A DNA stretch of 64,000 nt from Euonymus europaeus. Lineage: Eukaryota; Streptophyta; Magnoliopsida; Celastrales; Celastraceae. The DNA is taken from positions 18,866,001 through 18,930,000 of the forward strand of contig OY756962.1 of the NCBI GenBank assembly GCA_963580455.1, given 5' to 3'. The notes beneath the pieces were generated by a model. It ran no database searches. It saw nothing but the letters and a program-made list of their open reading frames with translations, and was not told the origin of the DNA. Shown piece after piece: positions 21,890 to 33,859 of the stretch. Position numbers and translations under genes: made by a program. Numbering within the stretch: position 1 is the first letter of the stretch; each line of letters begins with the position of its first letter.

Positions 21890-22756
21890 ATGGATCATTT
21901 TATGGTGTTAGATACCACTAACATTGTAGTTAATGACTATCCATCTATCTATGTTGTTGATAAGTCCAGTTTTGTTCCTAATACTGAAAGTATTTTATGG
22001 CATGCTAGATTAGGACACATTGACCGATTAAATAGATTGGCTCGAGCAGGTCTCTTGGGATCACTCGCCAAAGTAGAATTGCCCACGTGTGAGCATTGCC
22101 TAGCTGGAAAAGCAACTAGATTACCATTTGGCAAAGCCAAGAGAGCCATTAGTCCATTACAGCTTATTCATTCAGACATTTGTGGACCACTGAATGTGAG
22201 GGCTAGTCACGGTGCCGACTATTTCATCACTTTTATAGATGATTTCACACGTTTTGGTCACGTTTATTTGATTTCTCATAAGTCCAACGCATTGGATTGC
22301 TTCAAATGATATACTAATTTTGTAGAGAATCAATTAACCATGAAGATCAAAACTTTAAGGACCGATCGAGGTCGTGAATATCTATCTGATCAATTTAAAA
22401 GTTTTTGTGATGAAAAAGGTATAGTTCGACAGCTAACTATTCCTTATACTCTGCAACAAAATGGCGTTTCAGAAAGAAGGAATAGGACCCTCTTAGACAT
22501 GGTTAGGTCGATGATGGCGCAAGAAAATTTACCTATTTCCTTATGGGGAGATGCTTTATTAACTGCTGTCTACGTACTAAATCGTGTTCCCTCCAAATCT
22601 GTCTCATCCACCCCATATGAATTATGGACTGGCAATAAACCTAACTTGGGACAATTGCATCCTTGGAGGTGTGCAGCTTACATTCACAATAATTCTCACC
22701 AATATGGGAAACTTGGTCCTAGAGGGAAGAAGTGTATTTTTATTAGATACTCTTAA
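21890..22756 (+). pseudogene. copia C integrase
   Basis: GAG pre-integrase and zinc finger: WHARLGHIDRLNRLARAGLL then CEHCLAGKATRLPF (H-H-C-C, about 21998-22125). Core: first acidic residue in LIHSDICGPL, second in [11 protein letters not shown] (about 22360-22383), and the glutamate in [15 protein letters not shown] (about 22458-22500). All three catalytic residues remain. A TGA at about 22307 and a TAA at about 22754 interrupt the frame. Confidence 0.88.
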
Positions 22757-22801
22757 ACCTCCAAAGGATTTGTTTTCATTGGTGAAAATGCTGATGGGAG
22801 C

Positions 22802-23867
22802 GTGACTGAACTTGAATCCCGTGATGTCATTTTCTTAGAAGAGGACTTTCCTGTGATTGGTGAGGTTAATAAAGATTTTCAATTTTATGAAAATCAAGAA
22901 AATGGCGCCCCAACCGCAATCGAGGGATTAGAGGACACTCTTAATCCTCCTATGGAACGTGGGAGCAACATAGTGCTTGATCCGACTCCTATGGAGCAAG
23001 ATCATGAGCAATCTCAACCTTGTCGAAGCATCCGTGAACGTATCCCATGTCGTCGACTTGAGATTGAGGGGGAAGCATTCATGATTGCCCCACAGGATGA
23101 TGAAGAGCCACAATCGATTAAAGAGGCTTTATGCTTTATCCGGTCCTAAGGCTAAGGAATGGAGTAAAGCTATGGAAGAAGAAATGGAGTCAATGAATGC
23201 TAATCAAGTCTGGGACTTGGTTGATCTACTGCCAGGGCGAAAATCCATTGGAAATAAATGGATTCTCAAAATTAAACGTAAGGCGGATGGGTCCATAGAA
23301 AGATATAAGGCTCGACTAGTAGCAAAAAGCTACACACAAGAAGAGGGAATTGACTTTGAAGATACATTCTCTCCTATTGTGAGAATTACTTCTGTTCGCC
23401 TCGTTATAGCTATAGTTGCATATATGGACTTAGAATTATACCAAATGGACGTGAAAACTGTTTTTCTCAATGGAGAACTAGATGAAAAAATCTATATGGA
23501 TCAACCTTTGGGTTTTGAATCTAAAGGACAAGAGCGCAAAGTTTGCAAGATCAAAAGATCTATATATGGTCTCAAGCAAGCATCTAGGCAATGGAACATC
23601 AAGTTTCATCAAGCAATCCAAAAGGATGGATTTACGATGATGGAAGAGGACCATTGTGTGTATTTAAAACGTTCAAGTGATGGTTTTGTAATTTTGTTCT
23701 TATATGTCAATGACATTCTAATAGCTGAAAACAACAAAGAGATGATTGATACCACTAAAAAGTGGTTATCGTCAAACTTTGAAATGAAAGACATGGGTGA
23801 GGCTAGCTACGTGCTTGGTGTGAAGATTATAAGAGATCGCGCTAAAAGGCTTTTGGGCTTATATTAA
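22802..23867 (+). pseudogene. copia C reverse transcriptase
   Basis: Linker at 22802-23130, then a change of frame near 23135 into the RT: QVWDLVDLLPGRKSIGNKWIL, RYKARLVAKSYTQ, FSPIVRITSVRLVIAI, YQMDVKTVFLNGEL and IYGLKQASRQW. The catalytic box reads LYVNDILIA (about 23700-23726) where the family has YVDD, so one of the two aspartates is asparagine. A stop at 23865 precedes RNase H. Confidence 0.9.
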
Positions 23868-23885
23868 GAGACTTACATCAAAAAG

Positions 23886-24680
23886 ATGTTGGAGCGCTAT
23901 CACATGCAAGATAGCAAGCCGATGGATACCCCTGTTGAGAAGAGTTTGAGCCTAAGTCTTGATATGTGTCCCAAGACTTCAGAAGAGAAAGAAAAAATGT
24001 CCAGAGTACCTTATGCCAGTGCTGTCGGGAGTCTGATGTATGCAATGATGTGCACACGTCCTGACATATGTTATGCTGTTGGTTTGGTCAGCCGATATCA
24101 ATCAAATCCTGGTCAAAAGCATTGGATGGCAGTCAAAAGGATTTTGCGGTATCTGAAAGGAACTTCAGACTATATGCTATGTTATCAAGGGAAGAAGGAT
24201 TTGCGCTTGATAGGTTACCCCGATGCTGATTGGGGAGGAGACGTTGATCAGTGCAAATCAACTTCAGGATTTAATTTCTTGCTAAATGATAGTGCTATAC
24301 TATGGAGTAGCAAAAAGCAATCCTGTGTAGCCTTGTCCACAATGGAGGCTGAATACATAGCGTGTTCTGCAGCAGCACAAGATGCAGTTTGGTTAAGGAG
24401 TTTCCTGCAGCATTTAGAATTTGTCAAATTGGCGTCAGAAGCCGTGACAATTTTTTGTGATAACACTGCTGCATTGGCTGTTGCCAAGGATCCCAAATAT
24501 CATGGAAAGACCAAACATATAAAGAAAATATATCACTATATTAGAGATGCAATTACTGACAAGGACGTGGTCCTAAAATACATTTCTACAAATGACATGG
24601 TGGCAGACCCACTCACCAAGCCTATAGCTAGGGATGTATTTATGAGACATGTAAAATCCCTAGGCATGTGTAGAATGTAA
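23886..24680 (+). pseudogene. copia C RNase H
   Basis: 264 codons open in the same frame as the RT stretch, separated from it by one stop. Contains VPYASAVGSLMYAMMCTRPD, VSRYQSNPGQKHW, the RNase H aspartate in YPDADWGGD, STMEAEYIAC and FCDNTAALAVAKDP, and ends with the conserved DMVADPLTKP segment. Good family match along its length. Confidence 0.9.
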
Positions 24681-25846
24681 TATGCGATTAGGATGCTTGC
24701 AGTTTGTTGAATAAATTAAATGTCTTCTGCATATCATTCAACGTTTATTTTACGGTATATACTGTAAGAGTATAGTTGTACAATTCAATAAGGTATGTTG
24801 ATAGACAAAGATTGGCTCACTCACACGAGCAATCGCTCTAGCGCTTGTCAGGCGAGTAGAGATGAGACTATTTGAGTTATAGCGTTCGATTAGCGACTTG
24901 AGCGCAGTGGGAGCAAATTTAATTCAAAGTCATCAATTTGGAGTCGCCTTGGTTAGGACCAAGATGAGATTCTTAAATAAGAGAATCGACATGAATGAAT
25001 CCCTGCCATTCATGAGTCTATATGATAAAAGCCGAGTGTGAAGTTAGTCATCTGGCACTTTAGAAGTGAGTAGATGAGAAGTTCAGGTTTGGCGCCTGTG
25101 ATTTGGTGACAAGACTAAGACTCGTATGGTGTATTACCTCTAACGAGGAGAGCAAAGACATACATTCTTTATCTTAGGATAAGAAAGGAATAGCTCTACC
25201 ATAGCATGCAATTCATACTGCATGTGCTAGACGACCTATCAGGAGGTGGAAGAATGGATCCCTGTTTCTTCACTGTGTGAGTCCTAGAGAGATCTTAAAA
25301 TAGATCTCAATACTTTACCCTTTGTAACTTTTGACTATATCATGATGTGATGCATTAATGTTTGCTACCTTAAGGGTGTATCCTACGGTCATGGAATGAT
25401 TCGACATAAAGGTGCACTCCTAGGAAAGCGAATTAATTTAGATCTAATTGATATGAGGACGAAAAGAAAGAACATTTTTTTTTATCAACACCTATTGCTT
25501 GTATTCACCAGCCGGGATCATCTCACTCGAAGGAGTTTGATATGATTTAGAATACTTGTACTCGTTATGATGGATTGAGTATAGAATTCTTGAGGGATTG
25601 AATAATACTCAATCATGTGTGATTCAAAATGTATGGGGTATATAAGTACACTTTCGGGAGTAATTATTATATTTTTGAGGTTGATGTCTTCAATATGGCC
25701 TATAGTAGGTTTCTATATTGGAGCTCCCAATATTGGTGTGCTTCAGGTCGCACAGTCCGTTCACCTGTATGAATGATTTCTTATGCAAGTATAAAATTTG
25801 ATGATACATTTGAGATGAGTCCAGCCCATCATGGACGAGTGGGAGA
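24681..25846 (+). other. copia C 3' untranslated region and polypurine tract
   Basis: About 1.17 kb between RNase H and the 3' LTR, unusually long. No ORF recognised on either strand. A purine tract (GAGTGGGAGA, about 25837-25846) precedes the LTR. Confidence 0.7.
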
Positions 25847-26198
25847 TGTTGGACTTAGGAGGTCATGGGCTGGGTCGCCCATGTGGGCTAGACTCAACCC
25901 AGCCCAAATGTGAAGAGAAGTTGAGGCAGTTGTCTTGGAGACAACTGCTCACAACTATTCTGTACGTAAAAATACAGAACAGTAGAACTTCTTGAATAAC
26001 TTGGAAAAACAATAAACAAAAGAGAAGAAAATATGTGAATCTTATACTTGCAAAAAGGAAAATCGAAAGGTGTTCGTCCTGTGATTTGTGTTTCTAGTTC
26101 TTGTAATTAGAATCGGGTTGAAGCATTGTAAAACATACTGTTATCCTCAAAGTTTCCCAAACCGATCAGGATAACAGTAAGTATTCTTGATCCTTCTA
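25847..26198 (+). repeat. 3' LTR of copia C
   Basis: Begins TGTTGGACTTAGGAGG. Carries the short segment GTTGTCTTGGAGACAACTG (itself a small inverted repeat, about 25928-25946) missing from the 5' LTR. Followed by the flank that continues the empty site. Confidence 0.88.
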
Positions 26199-26367
26199 AT
26201 ACGTTCATGGATCATTTATTTATTTATTTATTACATTACATTAATATCACATTACATGCTCAAAGGATAGGATTGACCTCCATGTCAGAATTTCACTCTC
26301 TTATTTATATACATGGTCTCTCATTTAGGAGTGAAATTTAAGAAACATGGTCGCTAGCTCCTTTATT
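26199..26367. repeat. duplicated flank S1, copy 1
   Basis: Matches 47490-47648 closely, up to and including the CATGGTCG at about 26346-26353, where the two copies diverge. With 18920-18952 it forms the interrupted version of 47459-47648. In both copies it lies just 3' of lectin-gene sequence. Confidence 0.85.
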
Positions 26368-26712
26368 TTATTTATTAGTGTATATATTCCAAATGTCAAG
26401 TCCAACGTTGGTGGCATCCGTTGTCCCCAAACTGTTCGCAGTAGTGACAGTAGAAGAAAAATCCCAATCGAGAATCCTATGAGTTGCTATTTGACCACCT
26501 GTAGCAGCAGTGAAGCCCACATATATGAATTTTGGAACCATATCTGACAGCTTAATGTATTGACTGAGAACAGTCGTCAGTTCTTCATTTACGGGTGCCA
26601 ATGATACTTGCAATATTTCTCCGATAGGATTATAGTCAATTCTGACTCTAATATTGTTTCCGCTACAGAGTCTGGTGGAGACATTCTTTGCTACAAGTGG
26701 GCGTGATACGCT
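26368..26712 (-). pseudogene. legume-lectin domain protein, C-terminal half
   Basis: Minus-strand frame, open from 26712 to the TAA at 26368. It reads as the second half of an L-type (legume) lectin domain: a SGNNIRVRIDYN strand, LQVSLAP, a YIKLSDMVPKFIYVGFTAATG segment and RILDWDFSS, the usual closing strands of the jelly roll. About 30 further residues follow, with no membrane segment or kinase, so the parent was probably a soluble secreted lectin. No N-terminal half or signal peptide is here; sequence upstream of 26712 is unrelated. The matching N-terminal half is at 47638-48270. Confidence 0.8.
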
Positions 26713-28226
26713 CGTAGTTGGGGTTTGTAATGGCTCTTCGCAAGCTCATTCTCCACTTTTAAGAAATCAAACTTGACAGCTTTGCCACTCATTTTTTTGG
26801 TAGATTCCGATTTTAATGGATCGAACGTTGGTTCAAGTTTTCACATATTTCAGTTGCATCATGAAATCATCCACTGAAGCTCACTCTCTTCACGTAACCC
26901 CCGGAAGGAGCTTCAGAATTTAGAAACTTATAAATTTGACACTGCAATGATCTGAAATATTATTCTTTAATACATGACTTATTAGTTAGTTATTTTATAA
27001 AATAATAAAACTAAAAATTAAGAAGAAAAGAAAAATATGAATTGCAAATTTGCATAATCTCTAGTGTGTAAGAATAAAAATTTGCTGAACCATTAAAATT
27101 ACATATTTGTCTCACCTCGATTACACAAAAAGTCAAGTCACATACTCACTCACATCAGCAAAAACACTTCTCCTTATATAGTTACATTAGCAAAACACAA
27201 ATCCCTTTATATTTTTACATCTGAATATTTGTAAAACATAGCTACTCATTTATTTCTTCATCTGTTCTCCTACAAAACTACACCAAAATCGGATGGAAGG
27301 GGCTGGAATGATTTTACCATGAAATATCTCTCATTTGGAATCAAAACTATTCAAATGGATTACAATAAATACACAATATAAGTTAGGGCATCCACATGAA
27401 TGATTTTTATTCAAAATAAAAATACTACTAGTCTTTTTTTTTCTTTCTAAATGGAATGCTACTAGCCTTCTATCTTATATGCAAATCCATCCTTTGAATT
27501 TTTTTACCAATTTTGGCATCATATTACTGCTACGGAAATCAATGAATGGAGAAAAAATTGGTCACACATTTTTTAATCTTTCTTGTGTTCTAATTAGCAG
27601 ATTTTTTAAAAAAAAAAGTGAAGGAAGGAATATTGTCTTAATAATAATAGTCAAACATCTATTATCTAAGCAAATATAAGTGAATATTACAGGCCTAATA
27701 AAATCGCTTTCGTCTCACGTTTTAATTACCCTTGTCCCCCACTAGTGCTTTTGTGGCATCGCATCAAATTAAAGGAAATTTTGTTTGATATAAAGATAAA
27801 ACAATGATCTCGAATGTCAAGTTCACACGGTGCATGCAGTTAATTGTCCACTCTTAATAATTGAAGTAGAACAGTGCAAAAGAATGAGTTAATATAATCT
27901 GTACTCACAGAGATAATTTATGTTGTATTTTCGTCATCTAAAGATTAAATATTTCAACTTCATCATCTAACATAGATTTTATTCCATATTGATCACTTGA
28001 GCAATTTTGCACAAAATCGGACAGTCAAATTTAGGATAAATAAAACATGTAGAGTGCAAATTTTCCGATGGAAACATTTGATTATGTCTGAAAAAAGAGT
28101 ATTTAGCAGCCGTTCTTCCATAACTTTATTCTCTTCTAAGAGGATAAAAATAAACCTTTTTATCTAATGCATTACCATTTGTTATCCAGACTCAATAATT
28201 GATTGAGATAGAATAATCAAAAAGAA
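26713..28226. repeat. duplicated host segment sh2, copy 1
   Basis: Non-coding, AT-rich. 26713 to about 28002 matches 50531-52171, with a 330-bp insertion in the other copy (51244-51575). The rest (28003-28226) has no counterpart there because the 5S array starts, apart from a short piece resembling 51430-51480. No gene recognised. It ends at the copia D target site AAGAA (28222-28226). Confidence 0.8.
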
Positions 28227-28476
28227 TATTAGAGTTTGTGACCCGAATTCAGTTTGGTTTTATTCCAAAAGTTTGCAGGGACCTATTGTGATTAGGGTTT
28301 CGGCTAGTATTTATTCGTTGTAAAGCCGTCACTCAGTATCTCTTGTACCTGTTTTCTCTACATAGTGAAATTCTCTCTCTGCCAGTGGTTTTTTCCCTTT
28401 AAGGGTTTTCCACGTAAATCATTATGTTCTTGTTTTTCCTTTATTGTTGTTTCTTTGGTTCGAATCCATTATTTCA
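28227..28476 (+). repeat. 5' LTR of copia D
   Basis: Starts TATTAGAG (the other LTR has the proper TGTTAGAG) and ends ATTATTTCA. Lacks about 40 bp present in the 3' LTR near 46430-46470. Confidence 0.9.
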
Positions 28477-28478
28477 AA

Positions 28479-28491
28479 TTGGTATCAGAGC
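28479..28491 (+). other. primer-binding site of copia D
   Basis: TTGGTATCAGAGC, a perfect initiator tRNA-Met complement, two bases after the LTR. Confidence 0.9.
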
Positions 28492-28514
28492 GGGTTCGAT
28501 TTTGAATAGCAACA

Positions 28515-29336
28515 ATGAAGTATGATCTTCCGCTGCTTGATCGTGACACAAGATTTACGCCATGGCAGGTGAAGATGCGAGCTGTCTTTGCACAGATGGA
28601 TCTTGATGATACACTGCTAGGATCTGATAAGATGCCGAAATCTTGGACACTAGAAGAAAAATTATTGAAGGACAAGAAGGCTCTAACCCAGATTCAACTT
28701 CATCTGTCAAACCAAATATTACAGGATGTTCTAAAGGAGAAGACGACTGCTGATTTACGGAAGAAGTTGGAACAATTGTGTATGACAAAAACCTTGTCCA
28801 GTAAGTTGCATATGAACCAATGTTTGTATTCTCATAAGCTTTGAGAAGGTGGATCTGTACAAGATCATCTAACGATCTTTAAGGAGATCATTGCTGATTT
28901 AGAGTCTATGGAGGTTAAGTACAAAGAAAAGGATTTAGGGTTAATCATATTGTGTTCGCTGCTTTCTTTGTATGTAACTTTTCGAGATACTATTTTGTAT
29001 AGTTGTGAAACTCTTAATCTTGAGGTTGTTTATGATGCTCTATCTTCTAAGCAAAGGATGAAACAGCTGGTTGGTGGTTCTGAAACTCTGACAAAGGGTC
29101 TTGTTATTCGAGGCAAAAATCAGGAAAGAAATCCTGGTTTTGAAGGTAGAGGCAGATCAAAGTCAAAAAATAAGGATAAAATCTGCAACTATTGTAAGAA
29201 AAAAGGGCACATCAAAGTTGATTGCTATAAGTTGCAGAATAAGAACAAGAAGAAGGGCGGTGCCAATTCAAAGGGTAAACAACCCAAAAATTCTAGTGAA
29301 GCAGATGTTGCAGAGACTGAATATAGTGATGGGTGA
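28515..29336 (+). pseudogene. copia D gag
   Basis: Starts with MKYDLPLLDRDTRFTPWQVK, a typical copia gag N-terminus, 24 bp after the primer site. Passes through the capsid region, broken by a TGA at about 28842, to the zinc knuckle CNYCKKKGHIKVDC (about 29190-29230). Ends with a TGA at 29334, after which a frame change leads into protease. Confidence 0.88.
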
Positions 29337-29338
29337 TC

Positions 29339-29633
29339 TCTTGGTTGCCTCTGATGTTAACCCAAAACCTAGTGAGGATTGGATTCTTGATTTTGGTTGC
29401 ATGTTTCATATGTGTCCTAATCAGGACTGATTTTCAACATATGAAAAGGTGACAAAGGGTGCTATTTTGATGGAAAATAATGCGGCTTGCAAAATTGCTG
29501 GAATTGGATCTGTCAAAATTAAGATGTTTGATAGCATGGTTAGAACGCTTAGTGACGTTCGTCATATTCCAGATTTGAAAATAAATCTACTGTTGATCTA
29601 AAAGGGTACAAATACAAGGGTGACGGTGGAGTT
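29339..29633 (+). pseudogene. copia D protease
   Basis: Active-site region reads WILDFGCMFHMCP (about 29380-29418). Family members have D-S-G-C here, so the catalytic D-S/T-G triad has become D-F-G. A stop follows at about 29428. SDVRHIPDLKINLL-type sequence at 29550-29600 marks the C-terminal part. Confidence 0.78.
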
Positions 29634-30103
29634 TTGAAGATTGGCAAAGGTGCTTTACTTGTGATGAAAGGGCAAAGTAAAACTGCCAACTTATATGTTT
29701 TGCAGGGCTCTATAGTTGTTGGCGATGCAGCAGTATCTACTCCTTCTTTGACAGATGGTGAAATTACTAGACTTTGGCATAAGCGTCTGGGGCATATGAG
29801 TGTAAATGGGATGGCCGAATTAAGCAAAAGAGGACTTCTTGATGGGCAGAATATTAGCAAGTTGCAGTTTTGTGAGCATTGTGTGTTTGGGAAGCAAAAA
29901 AAGAGTCAGATTTAGTAAAGGCACACATAATACGAAGGGCACTCTTGATTATATTCATTTTGACCCTTGGGGACCAGCCAGAGTATCTTCCAAGGGTGGT
30001 GCTAGTTATATGCTAACAATTATTGATGATTTTTCCAGAAAAGTATGGGTATTCTTTTTGAAACACAAGAGTGATGTGTTTCACACTTTTAAGGATTGGA
30101 AGA
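29634..30103 (+). pseudogene. copia D integrase, part 1
   Basis: Zinc finger (LWHKRLGHMSVNGM, then CEHCVFGKQKK) at about 29775-29905. A one-base change in an A run near 29900 shifts the frame into the second stretch (KGTLDYIHFDPWGPA; IIDDFSRKVWVFFLKHKS). Cut at 30103 by the Athila insertion and resumed at 43946. Confidence 0.88.
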
Positions 30104-31268
30104 TGATAGGTGCAAAAAATGCACCTATATTTCTGGTCTTTAGGAGTATTAAGTGTGATATTTTAAGTCCAAATTACTACTCAATTGGTGTTTTATTGAG
30201 CAGGTGGGAGCTGGCTGGAATTGTGTGGATTTAACAGTTTTCTGGGCGAATGTTGCAACTTAATTGCGATCAAAGTGCGACATGTTTGCGGCTGCAGATT
30301 TTATCGGGCCAGTGACATAATTTTAAGTGCTGATGTGGCAAGTAGGGTTTTAATACTAAAACTCGACCCAGAAATCATCATTGAGCGCCACTGCACTTGT
30401 GAACAGGAGAGAGAAGATGTCAGGAAGAGGATTTCGACACATTGGAGCATCTATTTCTTTCCCAACTGATTTTCTGGTTTCTTTATGTAATTAAATTATG
30501 ACTATGTGTAACTAATTCATTATTTAGTTTCGGATTTGGTTAGTTTCTTCTAGTTGAACTTTGTTGCACAATTTCATGGATGATTATACTAGATTTAATT
30601 CATTGATTCTCTGAGTTTATTGTTGATTTCTTATTATTATGCTTGTCTGATCAACATCATAATTATAAGAATTGTTAGTTAAGCACATTTGGCTGACCCA
30701 TACCCGGTGTTTGACAAAGTAACAAGAATCTGCATAGGACCAAATTTGGGAATTGGGAATACAATTGATTAGGTGGTATACCAGCGCTTAAGGTTGTGCG
30801 ATTGTCGACTTTCTCGTTCATATGCTTGTCTTAGGAAATTCTTAGGGTACGCCAACCAAGACTCCTCTGATAAGAAAAGATTTTGGGCTGGACCAAAGCC
30901 AGAGTCGTTGCTTAGGAAAGTCTAGTTAGGAGAGCCGGACCAAGGTCTTCTGATTGACAACGTTAAATCTTTAAATTGTGTGATTGCATATTGAAATTGT
31001 GATACTGAGTGAGATTAGAAGAACAACACCAACCCAAGCTAGATCTCATCCATATTTATTCATCCAATTTTAGTCTCTTTTAATTGTTTATTGCAATCTG
31101 AATTTTCTACGTTATTATTGCTATTTTGTTTGTTTGGTGATTGATACGGTCTCTGTGGATTTGACCCCGTTCTCTTTTATATTGTCTTTCGACACGTACA
31201 CTTGCGATTGGGTAAGACCCGTCAGTATTTAGTATTACAGGTTTACTTGTGATATTTTATATCGACCA
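30104..31268 (+). repeat. 5' LTR of Athila element
   Basis: Starts TGATAGGTGC and ends TATCGACCA. The last 230 bp matches 43707-43940. No protein-coding content recognised. Confidence 0.88.
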
Positions 31269-31270
31269 AG

Positions 31271-31290
31271 TTTTTGACACCGTTGCCGGG
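31271..31290 (+). other. primer-binding site of Athila element
   Basis: TTTTTGACACCGTTGCCGGG begins three bases after the LTR, close to the TGGCGCCGTTGCCGGGG site of Athila elements (C to A changes in the GCGCC part). Confidence 0.75.
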
Positions 31291-31479
31291 GACTGTTAAG
31301 TTTATTGCTGTTCAAACATTTAGCGATAATTTGTGATTTATTTACTTACTTGTGATACGCGAACTTATATTGCTATTTATTTATGTTTCAGGTAATCTTC
31401 TAATTTTCCAAGTTGCATGATAACTACACGCTCACAACACAGAGAGCTAGAATAATTTGATCCTGAAATTGAGAGATCA

Positions 31480-32895
31480 GTGAGAGCATTGAGACGAAGA
31501 AATATGGCTGCTGAGAATGATCAAATTGTTGAAATTGGTGATGCGAGTAATGAGAGGGTTCCTATGATGAATCAGTACATTCCACGTAATGTAGCCCAAC
31601 CATCTTGCATTGCTTTTCAGCCTAACAGAGGTGCTACTTTCAGTTTATCGCCTCAGCTACTCAACTCTGTGCCTCACTATGAGGGGAGGTTTGACGAAGA
31701 TCCTCACCAACACTTGAAAGACATCACTGCTTTGTGTCGAACGCAAAATATGACGGGGATTTCAGCTGATAATTTGAAGCTTATGTTGTTTCCATTCACA
31801 TTGAGAGGAGAAGCTAAGATGTGGTAAAACTACATTGAAGCGGGTTCTGTTGGTACATGGGAGCAAATGGCTACGAAATTTTTGAGAGAATATTTTTCGG
31901 CTCATAGAACTAAGCAGATCATGAGAGAGATTCAAAATTTCCAACAAAAGGATGGGGATTTATTCTATGAAGCTTGGAAACATTTTAAGACCCGTTTAGC
32001 GAAATGTCCGACTAATAATTTTCACAAGGATGACATAGTGTTGCACTTCTATGATGGGTTAAATGAGGTCAATAGAATGCAGGTTGATTTGGCATGTAAT
32101 GGGGTTTTGATGTGGAAAAGTAGTGAAGAGGCTATGGAATTGTTTGAGGAATTGAGTGGGGATTCTCAATATTTTCTACAAGAAGTAAGAATTCCTCTAA
32201 GCGGCAAGGAGTGTATGAGGTGAGTTCAGACACAATGGTGCAAGCTGAGATTGGCAATTTGACACGAAAGATTGATCTTTTGGTTGATACTATGAGAGGA
32301 ATGAATACTGCAGCCCCATCTATTGTACCACAACCAGCCATGATTTGTGCAATATGCTCGCACCAAGATCACGCTACTGAGGCATGTCCATTGACAGCTA
32401 TGACTGAGCAAGAAGAAGCAAACTATATGGGTCAGTCGAATTTTACGCAAAGGAACCAGCAGTATCCTTGGCGAAGTCATCCGAATTTTTCTTGGAAAAA
32501 TGACTAGCCCATTAATAATGCACCAGCTCCAGTAGCTCAACCAGCAAAGAAAATTGAATTGGAGATCTCCATGATGCAATTTATGTAGCAAACTACTCAA
32601 GCAATTCAGAAGTTGGAGACTCAAGTTGGGCAAATGGCTAAGGAGATGAGTGAACAGAAGAACGAATAGCTCCCGGCACAACCCATTGGTAACGCAGCTG
32701 GAATAGAGCATTTGAAGGCTGTTACAACACTGAGAAGTGGGAAAATAATTGACAACAGAGTTGCTAAAACGGAACCTGCTGGAAAAGACTGCCGAAAGGT
32801 CGCAGAAAGGATGCAAAAAGGTCGCTGTTCTGCAACAGATGCTGAGAAGGATTGGGGAAGATATCCACCACCTTTCCTGCAAAGGTTTGCTTAAA
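31480..32895 (+). pseudogene. Athila gag
   Basis: Begins at or just before MRALRRRNMAAEN. The capsid region is clear: PHYEGRFDEDPHQHLKDI, LFPFTLRGEAKMW (then a stop at 31825), FLREYFSAHRTKQIMREIQNF and DGDLFYEAWKHFKTRLAKCP, all typical Athila gag. A knuckle CAICSHQDHATEAC (C-x2-C-x4-H-x4-C) lies at about 32347-32388. Stops at about 32505, 32587 and 32668, and frame changes in the lysine-rich tail. Confidence 0.88.
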
Positions 32896-33002
32896 AGAAA
32901 ATTGATTCTAAATCTCTTGATGTTTTTGAGACTTTACAGAAGGTAGAGATTAATATTCCACTCCTCGATGCTATTAAACAAATTCCTTCGTATGCTAAAT
33001 TT

Positions 33003-33859
33003 TTGAAAGAATGTTGTACTAACAAGAGGAAATTTATTGAGCTTGAAAAAGTCGCCTTGAATGAAGAGGTTAGCGCTGTTTTATTGCATAAACTACCTCC
33101 TAAGCTTAAGGATCCAGGTAGTTTTACTATCCCTTGCAAGGTAGGAAATCAATTTTTCGAAAAGGTAATGTTAGACCTTGGGGCTAGTATAAATTTACTA
33201 CCTTTTTCTGTGTATGAGATACTAGGCCTTGGAGAGCTTTAACCCACATCCATCACTTTACAATTGGCTGACCGTAGTGTTAGGAGACCCAGGGGAATTT
33301 TAGAAGATGTGTTAGTGACCGTGAAAGGATTGATCTTACCAGTTGATTTCGTTGTTTTGGATATGGAAGATAGTCCAATGTCTGCATCTTTACCTATTAT
33401 TCTTGGTCGCCCTTTTATGATTACTGCTGATATGAATATTTGTGTGAAAAAGGGGATTATAACTATGAAAGTCAATGATCAAGAATTGAATTTTCTTGTG
33501 TTTGAAGCTATGAAAGCCCATGATGATCATAGAGATTGTTTTCATGTGGATGCTATATGTGATCTTGTGAGTAAGGTTTTTCAGGTATCACGAGAAGACC
33601 CAGTGGAGGTGGTGGTGACACAAGGTTTAGCCGAAGGGGAATTTTCTGTTGTAGGGGCCGTGGACCTTGGTAGTCAAGTAGATGAGGCAATTCAAGCATT
33701 CCAGCTTGATCGGCCTTATGTTGGTAAGAATTTTCCTGCATTTGAAAAATTGACACCTACTAATTCATCTCTTGTTCCTTCTACAGTTCAAGCACCCAAG
33801 TTGGAGCTAAAGCAGTTACCAAATCATTTGAAGTATATATACTTGGGAGAAGGAGACAC
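33003..33859 (+). pseudogene. Athila protease
   Basis: One frame with a single TAA (33240). The active-site motif VMLDLGASINLLP (D-L-G) at about 33166-33205 is the normal Athila form. SLPIILGRPFM at about 33388-33420 is the ILGRP end of the fold. Sequence continues toward RT (LKYIYLGEGD) and is cut at 33859 by solo LTR F2, resuming at 36060. Confidence 0.88.

Larger units (their letters stand above)
18953..26198 (+). mobile_element. Ty1/copia element C
   Basis: Complete structure: LTRs at 18953-19279 and 25847-26198, initiator-Met-type primer site, long leader, gag, protease, integrase, RT, RNase H, a 1.2 kb 3' untranslated part and a polypurine tract. The same host sequence without the element is present at 47459-47500, an empty site that fixes the ends. 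Flanking ATAC on both sides is compatible with a target duplication. Stops in gag, a frameshift near 23135 and a changed RT catalytic box make it non-autonomous. Confidence 0.92.

Noticed and set aside
26368..26613. Lectin receptor kinase gene
   Set aside because: No membrane segment or kinase follows the lectin domain; the frame ends about 30 residues later.
28470..28495. tRNA-Met-like sequence
   Set aside because: Only the short primer-binding complement of copia D.
31261..31291. Possible tRNA gene near GTTGCCGGGG
   Set aside because: It is only the primer-binding site after the Athila LTR; no cloverleaf can be built.
32226..32882. 218-codon minus-strand ORF
   Set aside because: Antisense shadow of Athila gag, low-complexity leucine/serine composition.
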